DNA from: Oscheius onirici | Lineage: Eukaryota > Nematoda > Chromadorea > Rhabditida > Rhabditidae | Direction: 5' to 3' | Assembly (NCBI GenBank): GCA_932521025.1 | Contig: OW051469.1 | Span: 6,646,398-6,710,397 of the forward strand | DNA: 64,000 nucleotides | In this document: positions 48,037 to 58,096 of the stretch, in pieces | How positions within the stretch are numbered: position 1 is the first letter of the stretch | How the letters are laid out: the number at the start of each line of letters is the position of its first letter | Program-made: the position numbers and the translations under genes | The notes under the pieces: generated by a model | What the model saw: only the letters and a program-made list of their open reading frames with translations | What the model was told of the DNA's origin: nothing | Databases searched by the model: none

Positions 48037-48324
48037 TTCATTGTAAGCAAGGGGAGTTGTCAAATTCTACTGTGATTGAAAAGAAGTCTTTGTCTTTTGG
48101 CAAGATCTGCAAAAAAGCAAGTAAAGACAAAACAGAAAGCGAGAGAATTTGCTGAAAAAGAAGAAGAAAGTGCCGAAGCCTCAAAAATTTTGTGTTAGCG
48201 GCATCGCGCCGGAGCGCGATTACCGCGAGAATTTGAAAGCATGTTTTTCCTGAAACTTTTCAATCTTTCTTTCTCATGTTTTTTTAGAATGTTTCTCTTG
48301 AAATCAATCTTTTTCAGAAAAAGA
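48037..48324. promoter_or_regulatory. Compact divergent promoter between PLK4-like and BARD1-like genes
   Basis: Only about 290 bases separate the two start codons, so both genes must share this upstream space. An acceptor (TTTTTCAG) ends at 48317, eight bases before the BARD1 ATG. No specific factor site is claimed. Confidence 0.6.
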
Positions 48325-50978
48325 ATGGCCAATAGTCTTGTGAGGACAGAAGAAGCAGCCAAACTACTCTCTAAGGTCCTTGTCTGTGCTCAATGGTAAC
48401 TTTTCTTGTTTGATCAATATAATAAACAACTTTCAGTAAACAACGTAGCGATGAGCTTCAGTTCATTGGATCAGTGTGTCGACACGCCTTCTGTTGGTGA
48501 GACGTCTTCGAAAAAGGTTTTAATACCAGTTTTAGGGGCTGTATAAACACCTTTTCGAGAACTTCCCAAACTATCTGCGGCCTCTGCCATAATATGATAG
48601 AGGTTTGCCTCTTGCTCTTGTCGAAACACAATCAGTTCAGCCTAGCAGACCGAATCCAGCCCACATCGTCAACGGATTCATAGAAGGAATGGACAAATTC
48701 TACAGTCTCTTGATCAAATATCGAGAAGCAGTCGACCGTGAAGGAGCACCCCTTCCTACGGCGACACAGAGAGTTGCCCAGCAGCTGTTCAACTTTGAAA
48801 ATGAACCAAGGAGGTAACTTTTCTGCTTTTCCGACCCAACTTTTTAGTTTAGAAACATCGAAGATTTCATGCTGACTCAACAAAATTCCATTCCGACACC
48901 CGAAGAAACTCCCGTCAATTCTCCGCGAAAAATAGCCAGAGTAACAAGATCAAATTCGAAGGAGAAGAAGCTAAACGACGAAAATAGACCACCCAGTGCA
49001 GCTAAGCTTATCGCCGATGCGTTAGTTTTAGTCATTTTCCTTTAAAATTGTCTTTCAGTATCGAAAAAGACGAGCAGATGATGAAAATAGTAACGACTCC
49101 CGTCACTTCAAAGTGAGCAATTATTATTTTTCGAACAAAAATTATTTTACAGGAGAGATCGGTCTATCAGACCTCAGACGGAGACGCCTGCACCAATGCT
49201 CTTCCAGACGCAGGAAATGTTGAGGGGAGCAACTCAGCAGGCACTAATGGTGCGGTTTTTACGACCTACATGTTTCTCCGTTTTTTAGTCTGTTTAGTTG
49301 TATCAAAAAAACTTGCTTTAGCCACCTCCAATCTTACCGCAGACGTCCCGTATCGTTCGTTCCTTCGAATTCACAAAAAAGCCGGACAGAATATTTGGAG
49401 AGGCTCCATTGCCGCCAATATCTATCCGAACTCCGTCTCCACATTTCGATGAATCTCGTCCAACAACTCCCTACAACGAGGTCGTTAGGGAAGAGTTCCC
49501 AGAGACTCTAGTCAGTCTTTTTGAAGTTTTCCTCTAACCTCTAAGCTCAGGAAAGGAAAGCTCCAAGAAAATCCTTGATCTATCGGAAAGGAAGATACGA
49601 TATGATTGACGCCGTTTTGAACGGCAAACTCGATGAACTTGAACGACTTTTAAAGGTTTTTGAAACCAAGTTTTCAAGAAATTTGAAATTCAGACAGGTC
49701 ATGATGTCAACGAGACGAATGAGCATCAGTGCACCCCTCTTTATTTTGCAGCCATGCATGGAAAGCTGAATATGTGTAAAATACTCGTGGAGAATGGAGC
49801 CCTAGTCAATGCACAATGTATGTTTTTCTCTCAACTTTCTAAAGAAGCAATTTCAGGCGGCCGTGGTTGTAATACTCCTCTCCACGTGGCTATCGAACAC
49901 AAAAGGGAAGAAGTCGTCGACTATTTGCTATCAAAAGGAGCTAGTAAAAGTGTACGAAGTTAATATTTTTCAAGTAAAAAATGTTCAGATTAGAAATTTA
50001 AACATGCAGATTCCTCTCGAAGTAGCTGACTTCATGTCTCCGATCAGAAAGCTTGTCGAGAGGTATACTGGTCGTCCCATGCAGCCCCGAATCCCCGCAA
50101 AATTGCCGGATACGTTTGTCGTCTACGTGCTGGACAGCAGCAGCAGCAGCAAGAAAGAAAAGAGACCAGTGCCTAGACTGGAAGAATTCAAACAGATTCT
50201 TATTGTACGTGATTTCTTCGACTTTTTACTTTTTCCTTTCAGGTGGAAGATAATCTGACAATAGCTGTCACTCACGTAGTGGTTCTTCCGAATGAAGATG
50301 GTTCTGATGCCTATCCGGCCGACATCAATTTCATACAGGCAATGCTCAGGTTTTCTTTTTAGCTTCAAAACATCCCAAGCTTTATCCAGAGGCCTGACGA
50401 TTGTCAGTCTGGATTGGCTGACGGCCTGTGTAGAAAAGGGAGAAATCATTCGCGATACAACCAACTACGAAATTCAAAAAATACGATTCCGGTCATTGGA
50501 ACCAGTCGTCGGCAGCTGCAAGGCTTACAGAGTGGATAGACAACAACTGGCTAGTTTTCTTCTTCTATAAAGGTTCGCATTCTTTTTCAGAAGCCACGTC
50601 TCTTGCAAGGCTGTATCTTTTTCCCCGCCTCAGCACACTTCAAATCTTACGGTATTTTTTTCAAAATTTCTAGCAAAATGTATTTTTCAGGCAAAAGTTC
50701 ATTTATAAGTGATGTTTTAAAAATGGCCGGAGCTGAAGTTATCCTAAAAGAGCCAAAAGTCAAGAAGGGGAATCCTCCCCCATATCATAGGTTTGTTTCT
50801 TTAATAATTTGAAATTCTAAAGAGATGTAGACCCGATCTGAAGACTCCTTATTTTATCCTTTACGAGGCGGATCACAAGCTCTCCGACAAAATTCTTGCC
50901 TCTACCAGCATGCATAAAGTATCTCCACTCTGGCTCTTCGAATCCCTCTCCCGTCATCAACTTCTTGATCCATACTAA
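48325..50978 (+). CDS. brd-1: BARD1 homologue: RING, ankyrin repeats, tandem BRCT
   Basis: Start ATG at 48325 (MANSLVRTEEAAKLLSKVLV). The RING finger follows the C3HC4 pattern: CAQCKQRSDELQFIGSVCRH, AFCWGCINTF, ICGLC. The centre is disordered (RKIARVTRSNSKEKKLNDEN). Three ankyrin repeats follow: YDMIDAVLNGKLDELERLLK, TPLYFAAMHGKLNMCKILVE, TPLHVAIEHKREEVVDYLLS. Two BRCT domains include THVVVLPNEDG, LTIVSLDWLTACVEKGEIIR, GCIFFPASAHFKSYG and HKVSPLWLFESLSRHQLLDP. TAA ends at 50978. This RING-ANK-BRCT order is unique to BARD1, partner of BRCA1 in a ubiquitin ligase for double-strand-break repair. Around fifteen short introns are present. Confidence 0.95.
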
Positions 50979-51062
50979 TTTTTGTAAGTTTTGTATTTTG
51001 ATAAACGGTTTATGATTAGAGATAATAGTTCTTGAAAAGAATCTCTAAAAGTAGTACTCCTA

Positions 51063-52560
51063 GCAGAAACCGATGTCCTTGATAGAAATGGAATGACGCA
51101 GCTTCTGTCCTTTAGAGAAGGAGCCTAAAACAGTTTTTAAAGCTAAACGAAAATTTGGTTACGTTGTTCACGGGTGGCATTGGCCAAAACCTTGTCGATG
51201 ATAACTCTGATCTCGGTGTTGCCGACCAGCTCACGCATTACCTTAAACCATTGGTTATGCTACAGTGATTATTTAGATAGTGCTCATATTCTCGCGTGGC
51301 TACAGTCTGAATAACTGGTTTTTGTACACAATGACATCATATACTTGATGAGTCTTGCCCTAGAACATCAAACAAATTTATTGCTTCGAAAAGCATTGGT
51401 TTTAGCTTCAGATATATCTGTTTACTCATCAGAAGCTCGTCACGATATGTTCATAATGGCGAAATCATTCCTTTTCTCACGAAACAAGGAATTTTTGGGA
51501 ACGAAAATTTCTGTCTAGATCTATACAAGACTTCACAAGATCACCAAAGATCCTTTTCACGCTCAACTTTCTTCGAAGATGTTTTGATTTGAGGAAATCA
51601 AGTCATTGCAGCTGTAATTGACTCCTTTTTATTCGTAGGGTTTCCACATCAGTTTGTTTGCAGACTATTTCATAGTCAGTTCAAGTCCGACTTTTCGATA
51701 TTGTTTTTCTTTTCCCTCAGGTATTTTTGAGCAATCAATTTGTCTGATGTTCTAGGCAGTACTCATCAAGTATTTGCTGATATTTTGTACTAAAATTTCA
51801 GATTTGTAAGCCATGGTCACAGGAGAATAGAAGTACTGCCTTAATAATGAGTGTGCAGATCCAAAACCTACGTCGGACATCATCCGGAAGAACATGGATC
51901 CATCATTCGGGATTCGAGTCGATGTGAAGCCGTAGCGCGTGGAAAACACTATCAGCGTGTGGATGGGCTTCTCAAGTCCAGCGATGAGATCGCGATACGT
52001 CGTCTTGCCTCTTGCATCTTCCCACTCCTCGAATGCTAAAATATTTTTCGTTACAGTCGACATACATATATTCAACTGACTTCCTCGCAGGAGCGCGTAT
52101 TTGGGCTTGATTCTGTCTTTTGGATACGCCTGAAGGATTTTTCTACAAAAACAGCGAAAGTTCAATACCTCGACTGTCATCTGGATGGGCCATCGCCACA
52201 ACTTCTGAACGGGAGGGGCATCTTTTCCGTCGCTGTCTGACTCCACGGCGACAGGGGATATCCTAAGAAATAAAAAAGTTTTATTTAGTTATGATATTAG
52301 TTTTGTTTGTCACAGATTTCATCGTAGTTTAGACATTCACTCCCATATTTTTTTACTTTGAGCGCGATTTATCTAGTTTGCTATCTATATTTTCCTTTGT
52401 TGGACTGATCCATTCGATGAAGACGCAGATTTTTGTCTAAAAGTATCAAATTTTTAGATTCCATCCAGTTGTATACCTTACTTGTTCACTTTTGTGGCTT
52501 TCCGAGAAGCTTTATATGCCCTATTGGAAGGATTTTTGTAGAGAATTTTAGGGTATAGGA
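51063..52560 (-). CDS. Hypothetical protein, exon structure unresolved
   Basis: Coding-like segments on the minus strand: NRAYKASRKATKVNKQKSAS (near 52520-52400), a continuous 165-codon frame at 52246-51752 (GKDAPPVQKLWRWPIQMTVE, YPKDRIKPKYALLRGS, AFEEWEDARGKTTYRDLIAG, IHTLIVFSTRYGFTSTRIPN), and a C-terminal piece (HNQWFKVMRELVGNTEIRVI, IDKVLANATREQR, then FSKGQKLRHSISIKDIGFC with TAG near 51063). I do not recognise a family. An inverted repeat with arms near 51335-51400 and 51728-51795 interrupts the region, so the pieces may belong to two genes or to one gene with a large repeat-bearing intron. Confidence 0.45.
51335..51795. repeat. Inverted repeat, possible MITE of about 460 bp
   Basis: The plus-strand segment around 51345-51400 (ATACTTGATGAGTCTTGCCC, AGAACATCAAACAAAT) matches the reverse complement of 51728-51785 (ATACTTGATGAGTACTGCC, AGAACATCAGACAAATT) with about 80 per cent identity by eye. 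The similarity extends outward to TTTTGTAC on both sides. No transposase frame lies inside. Confidence 0.6.
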
Positions 52561-52639
52561 TTCATTCAGCTCAGTTGGGCTGAGCTCCCGATAACGCCTG
52601 CCTTTTCTGTCCGTTATTTCATTTTGCATTTATTTCCTA

Positions 52640-53293
52640 ATAATTACTTTTTCAGGATGAACAGTTTCGGAGCCGGAAAATCTACCCTCGGCTACAGAGA
52701 AGCCAGCAGCGCCAGCTCTATTTTTGACGCCGCCTTCTAGGAATCGTAAGCTTTTTTTCCTTTATTAACGGACTTTTTTTCAGGGACGTCTTCAGCCAGT
52801 TCACCGACGGAAATAGGTGCGTTTTTTGCTTTCCTTTTAGGCCATTTTTTAAAAGAGCAGCTAATCTGAACAGAAATTTACTTTGATATTTGCGTAGTCC
52901 GAGCATTGAACTTTGGTTTTGGCAGTTTGAGACTAGCTTTCCAGAAGTCTTCTTTAGAACAGAAATATTCCTAAAAATTATTAGTTTTCAGCTCGTCATT
53001 TTCATTTGCTCGTTCAGTTCTACTGGGTCATTTCCGCCACAGTTTAGCATACATTTCATGGAACCGATACGTTTGCTTCGTTTTCCTTCCAAAACGAACA
53101 CGATTTCCGAATGAATTGTATACGTTTGCATCTGAAAAATGAATTAATCTCTTATATCTGTCTATTAGTAACCTGTACAGCTGCTCCTTTTTTTTCAACC
53201 AGTTCGAAAGCTGGTATGCTCTTCCTTCCAGCTCCAAAAAAGACAATAACCAGTCCAGATCAGATTTTTGAGCCACTGGAAAACAAGCAATAA
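52640..53293 (+). other. Coding-like fragments with no consistent frame
   Basis: Behind an acceptor at about 52660 lie a 27-codon frame from ATG (MNSFGAGKSTLGYREASSAS) and a competing frame (VSEPENLPSATEKPAAPALF) that is closed upstream by TGA. A further exon-like piece near 52794-52817 reads GTSSASSPTEI. Another (about 53171-53293) reads TCTAAPFFSTSSKAGMLFLP and ends EPLENKQ with TAA. The pieces look coding but do not assemble, so this could be a decayed gene or one whose 5' end I cannot find. Confidence 0.3.
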
Positions 53294-53404
53294 ATCTCAG
53301 ACTGTAGTTTTAATTGCCGCTCAGAGAACAGGGCAACAACTATTTACGTCGTTTTGACGTTTTGCTATTTTATTCCCCAATTTCTCTTCAAATCAATCAG
53401 TTTT

Positions 53405-54085
53405 CAGACTTCGCAGTTGCCCGTAAGGATATCGACCCTGCTGCCAAGTACATTGGAGCTCCTCGGATTCAGAGCAGGTATTGGAAATGTCTTCGGAGCC
53501 CCCGTTATCGGATACGCAGATGGTGCGTTTTATTCACTTTTCACAACCAATTCAGATTTTCCAATTTGGCTTTTCTTTCGTCGGAAATAGATCAATTTTG
53601 AGTCAGCGGCATCAAATTTACCAAAAATTTCGGTCGGCTTGCTCAAAACTGAATATTCAACCGTTTTCATGCGATTTTAATTTTTGCAACATTCATGTAG
53701 AAGTTGCGCCGTTTCATGCAGCGTGACCTGAATGGCGCAGTTGGTAGGGTGCCGGCTGCGGACCACACGACTCGTGTTCTACTCCCGCGCATGGAATAAG
53801 GTTTTTCCATACAGGAATATCACGACACTTGGTTTTTTTTTCGAGCTTTTCACATGAAATAAATTGAGGCAAAACTTTTATTCAACCTGGCAACTTATTT
53901 TTCTCCAAAAAAAGGTTTTTTCAGGATGCCGGTATTGGGATGTCTGCAGAGGATTCGTTATCGTATACATTCCTGAAGCAGCAGCTTCTACGCCATTCTC
54001 GGATTCACTCTCTCCGGGGCCATGGGGCTTTTCTGCCTCGCCATGGGTTTCATGACCTTGTTCGGCGGAGAACCGGTGGTACGTT
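53405..54085 (+). pseudogene. Decayed copy of ATP synthase F0 subunit c (ATP9/ATP5MC)
   Basis: Behind an acceptor at 53407 the frame reads DFAVARKDIDPAAKYIGA, then breaks. The following RAGIGNVFGAPVIGYA is in another frame, with the normal Gly/Ala-rich stretch between them missing. Near 53970-54080, across further shifts, come LKQQL, then YAILGFTLSGAMGLFCLAMG and FMTLFGGEPV. In intact subunit c these segments form one helical hairpin with the proton-binding acid in ALSEAMG; here the acidic residue is replaced (LSGAMG). At least two frameshifts and loss of the key Glu make it non-functional. It keeps intron-like gaps with GT and TTTTCAG, so it arose by DNA duplication rather than retrotransposition. 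A functional copy must exist elsewhere. Confidence 0.8.
53722..53800 (+). repeat. tRNA-like fragment (SINE or tRNA pseudogene)
   Basis: GAATGGCGCAGTTGGTAGGG matches the tRNA A box (TGGCGCAGTTGG) and a D arm, and GTGTTCTACTCCCGC about 40 bases later resembles a degenerate B box. The T arm does not fold well, so a functional tRNA is unlikely. It lies inside the decayed subunit c copy. Confidence 0.4.
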
Positions 54086-54230
54086 TTCTTGCGTTTTTAT
54101 TCAGGCATCCTATTGTCCAATTGACGTTTTTTTCTTAAAGGGACATCAGCCACAGCATCTCTTTCTCTTGCAGTGCTTTGAGATTATGCTAAAAACAACA
54201 TTTTTCATCAGATCGTAAATTAAAGGGACA

Positions 54231-54248
54231 GCCCCCCCCCCCCCCCCC
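54231..54248 (+). repeat. Poly-C homopolymer of 17 bases
   Basis: A run of 17 C (54232-54248) after GACAG. G-tracts of this size are targets of the FANCJ/DOG-1 helicase in C. elegans and are unstable. Length may also be affected by sequencing error. Confidence 0.9.
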
Positions 54249-54329
54249 TACAGCGTGACGCTCAAGCCAAACGCTGTACCAGGAGTGGTATGCGGCGCCG
54301 CCGTCCCATCTGGCAAGTCTGACCACATT

Positions 54330-54385
54330 GAGCTCGGTTAGTGCGTTTTTCAGGGGGCTCTCGGGTTCGAATCCTTTCGTTTGAA
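54330..54385 (+). repeat. Second tRNA-like fragment with perfect B box
   Basis: GGGTTCGAATCC at about 54361-54372 is a perfect Pol III B box. Upstream GAGCTCGGTTAGTGCG resembles an A box. The arms do not pair convincingly, so it is probably a tRNA relic or a SINE head. Confidence 0.35.
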
Positions 54386-54689
54386 AACCTTTTTTCTTTT
54401 TACATTTTGGTAGAAAAATGTGTTTTTAGTTATTTGCGACCCTATTTTCTATTTTTCCAAGGCAATTCCGCCATTTTTGCTCCTGCGCATTCAGTCTTTG
54501 TTCACAATGACTGGGGAAACACAAAAAACCCAGAGAAAACGTGCTGAATTTCTTTTGCCCGCCGCACTGAAGGCAATTTTTATCCCAGGCGGTTCAAGCA
54601 CACATATGGATGTGATCAAGTCGTGATCAGTCGGGGTGGCTACCGACGATAGTGGATAATGCCAAGCTTAAAGCTCGAATTTGAGGTTG

Positions 54690-55100
54690 TGGGTGGAATT
54701 CCCCACACAGCTTTGTGGAATTCCCCGCAAAACCATCCAGTCGGACTTTCAGCTTTGTGGAATTCCCCGCAAAACCATCCAGTCGGACTTTCAGCTTTGT
54801 GGAATTCCCCACACAGCTTTGTGGAATTCCCCGCAAAACCATCCAGTCGGACTTTCAGCTATGTGGAATTCCCCACACAGCTTTGTGGAATTCCCCGCAA
54901 AACCATCCAGTCGGACTTTCAGCTATGTGGAATTCCCCGCAAAACCATCCAGTCGGACTTTCAGCTTTGTGGAATTCCCCGCAAAACCATCCAGTCGGAC
55001 TTTCAGCTTTGTGGAATTCCCCGCAAAACCATCCAGTCGGACTTTCAGCTTTGTGGAATTCCCCACACAGCTTGTGGAATTCCCCGCAAAACCATCCAGC
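54690..55100. repeat. Minisatellite of 42-base units with 22-base variant units
   Basis: The main unit is 42 bases, starting GGAATTCCCCGCAAAACCAT and ending CGGACTTTCAGCTTTGT; about eight copies are present. It is interrupted by about four short units, GGAATTCCCCACACAGCTTT plus GT. Units are nearly identical (AGCTTTGT against AGCTATGT), implying recent expansion or homogenisation. Every unit contains an EcoRI site. The array is open in all plus-strand frames, giving spurious reading frames of 129-239 codons. Confidence 0.95.
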
Positions 55101-55980
55101 CTGACCTTTGCCTTGAATCATTGAGATCTTGGGAAGTCGAACCAGATTGCGACGTCACTATTGTACTGCCGCCGAATCTACTTTTAGAAAAAAGGTCAAC
55201 AACATCGAGATTATACAGTTTACATTCAATACGTGTCCAATGTGAATCAGCCAGCATTGCAGTTTTCTATTATTTCCAGTTTTCTGCAATCTCATTTTCT
55301 GCAATTTCATTCCGTCTCTTCTGCCATCCTCAAACTCCAATCATTCAAACCAAAGAGATTGCGAAAAGCAGTCCATGAAAAAGAACCAAAAAGTTCCCCA
55401 AACTGAAGAAAATCACACAGAGTGTTCGTTTACATTCCGACCCGATTTCCTGGATTATGGTCGTGTTTTCGTCTCGGTTTCATACAGACTTCACAATATT
55501 TGCGCCTGTTTCTTAGACCACCCTCTCTTTCTCTATTTTTTGGGATTCGAGACGAGAGTTCAGCCTCGTGGTGATATTCAGTCAGCCGTGTCGGACACAA
55601 TCCCACCTTTCCGGTTCGATCACTTACTCATCCCATAGGTACAATAGGTGCAACAATAGACAAAAAATATGGTTGATAATAGGGCTCTCAAAGAAAATAA
55701 TCTGTTATCAACGTTTTATTCCTTTTCCTTGTATAGCTAAAAACTTTCAAAACGCTGCTGATGTTCCCTGTCCTTTCTCTAGTCGATCACTGTGCGAGAA
55801 TCGTCCGATTATCGTGTCATGTTTAGAGCGAGAGACCGACTTCCGAAACTGTCTGTTCCCGCCGCCCATAGATCAACAAACTGTCCTCCAATTGTTGTTT
55901 TCTCTATGATAAGATCCTCCTGGACGAACACTGTCTCCCAAACTGGTCGTCAAGAGAACTATAAACATTTCCGTTTTCAG
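55101..55980. other. Interval between minisatellite and first CLN3 gene
   Basis: About 880 bases without a recognisable gene. An acceptor (GTTTTCAG) ends directly before the ATG at 55981, so the 5' UTR of the first CLN3 gene is trans-spliced or interrupted by an intron here. Confidence 0.45.
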
Positions 55981-57850
55981 ATGGCATCAATGGCGCCATT
56001 GGAAGAGAAGACAAGCTACAGAAACCTCGTTTCCTTTTGGTAGGCCCATAAAAAGGGATTTTGAACAAAAGTTCTAGGATTTTCGGTATCTGTTGTAACT
56101 TCAGCTATATTGTCATGATTACCGGCGCTCAGGATATTCTCAGCAAGCAGGAAAAGAACGTGACCGGTGTTAAGAGTATCGAACATTGTGAGAGAGAACT
56201 CGAAGATCGTCACTGTTCTCCCTATTCGGCATCACTCGTCCTGCTCTGCAATATTCTGCCCGGGTTCATAGCTAAACTCATCTACCCCTTCACAACCAAG
56301 TGCATTCCATACGGGTGAAACGAAATTTGAAGACTAACTTGACATCTTTTCAGGGTCCGGCATGCCATAGTCTGTATTCTTCAGGCTGCTTCCTTGCTAA
56401 TCGTAGCCTTTGCCAACTCGGTTCCCATTGCTCTTCTTGGAGTATCAGTGGGATCGATCCAAAGTGGACTGGGTGAAAGCACATATCTTGGACTCGCCAG
56501 TCATTATCCAAAGTGAGTTATAGTTTATATTTGCTCAATTCATAGATCTGCAATTTCTACATGGTCGTCAGGGACTGGGATGGCTGGCCTGGCTGGCGCC
56601 TTTTCCTACGCCGGTCTCACAGATGCCCGTCTTCTTGGATTCAGTTTAACAGAGGCGATGCTCATAACCTTTGTCGTCCCGTTCATTTTTCTCGTAACGT
56701 AAGTTCCTTTGGTTATGGGTCGAGTGCCTGATTTCAGATACTATACACTGTTGATTGTTCCCGATACTGTAAGAAGTGCCAAACTGACCAAACCGATGAC
56801 TTGGATCGGAATCGATGTCTTCTTGGAGGAGAGAAAGCCATCGATCGAAAGACAGGAGACACCAAAAAGGACTTGCAAGGAGAAAATGGCAATTTTCAAG
56901 GTTTCTTTCGAGTCGGGGATGACTAATATTCCTCTTTTCAGAGTCTTTTGAAGTATATGATCCCGTTGTTTACTGTCTACTTTGCGGAGTAAGAACATCC
57001 AAAATATGGTAAACTTTTTCAGATACTTGATCAATCAGGGACTAGTTGAACTCATTGTCTTTGACTGCGACCACGGTTTTGGAACCAGCATATCTGGACA
57101 GTACCGATGGTATCAGGTCAGCCAATTACTCCACATCTCGAAAAAGCTTTAGGTTTGGTACCAAGTCGGAGTCTTCATCTCGCGTTCGTCAGCCAGTTTT
57201 GTTCAATTGAACATGACATGGCTAGTCATCCTGCCGATCATTCAGGTTGTTGTCAGACTTTTTTTTGTTAAAATCTGTAGTTTGTAGCTCCTGAACAGCG
57301 TCTTCTTCCTCATGGACAGTATCTTCAACTTTGTACCACATTTTGGAATTATAGCCGTGATTGTCCTAGCTGAGGGACTCATGGGCGGCGCCTCTTATGT
57401 CAACAGCTACAATCACATTCACAAAAATGTTCGTTTTGGGGAAGGTAACATCGTTCCAAGTTTTGGCTAAAACATGATTCTTGATGAAAACAGCGGATTC
57501 GCCAAAAAAAAAGTACTCGTTCGGCAAGCCCAGTGTCTAACAGAGTTCGCTGAAAACATAGTGAAACGACGGATTGTGTCTCCGTTGAACAGAAGTATTT
57601 TTCGCATTTTTCCGCGATGAATTGATTCGCCATACAATGATTGAATTCTTTGCACTTGCGCTTTGATTTGAAACAGATTGAGACAGGCGCATGTCAAGAC
57701 TGTCTTTTTTTACTTTCCTTCTTCCAGATCGACCCCTCGATCCGAGAGTTTGCCTTGTCCATAGTGACTCTCGCAGATACCGCCGGCATTTTCGTGGCTT
57801 CACTCCTGGCAATGCCCATACACAACACTATTTGTAAACTGCCGCTCTGA
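55981..57850 (+). CDS. cln-3: CLN3 (battenin) paralogue 1
   Basis: A lysosomal polytopic membrane protein of the CLN3 family. Start ATG at 55981 (MASMAPLEEKTSYRNLVSFW). Family segments follow in order: [160 protein letters not shown] and REFALSIVTLADTAGIFVAS. TGA ends at 57850. About ten short introns are present, plus a longer one (about 57430-57726) before IDPSIREF. CLN3 is needed for glycerophosphodiester clearance from lysosomes and its loss causes Batten disease in humans. It is the first of three tandem copies. Confidence 0.95.
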
Positions 57851-58096
57851 TTCCTATCAGTCTCTCTTTACACCTTGATACGAGTATTTTCCTCTGTGCA
57901 ATATCTGTTGTTTCGTCGACTAATAAGATCATTTTTACATGACCTGATCAACCTTTTTCGTCCAACTTTAGTCATGAGTTTGATCTGTTTTTAACACACA
58001 CCCACATTATATTATCGCAACATAACCGGTCTCATTTTGGACGATCACTTCCTTCAGTCCGTTTTGTCCCGGCTAATACTATTTTTGTTTAGGGCG

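Noticed and set aside
52662-52745. P-loop-like GAGKST in a 27-codon frame
   Set aside because: The context lacks any NTPase fold or continuing frame; a chance match.
54659-55378. Long overlapping plus-strand reading frames of 129-239 codons
   Set aside because: They are produced by the 42-base tandem array, which has no stops in any frame; the repeated FVEFPAKPSSRTFS-type peptides are an artefact of a unit length divisible by three.
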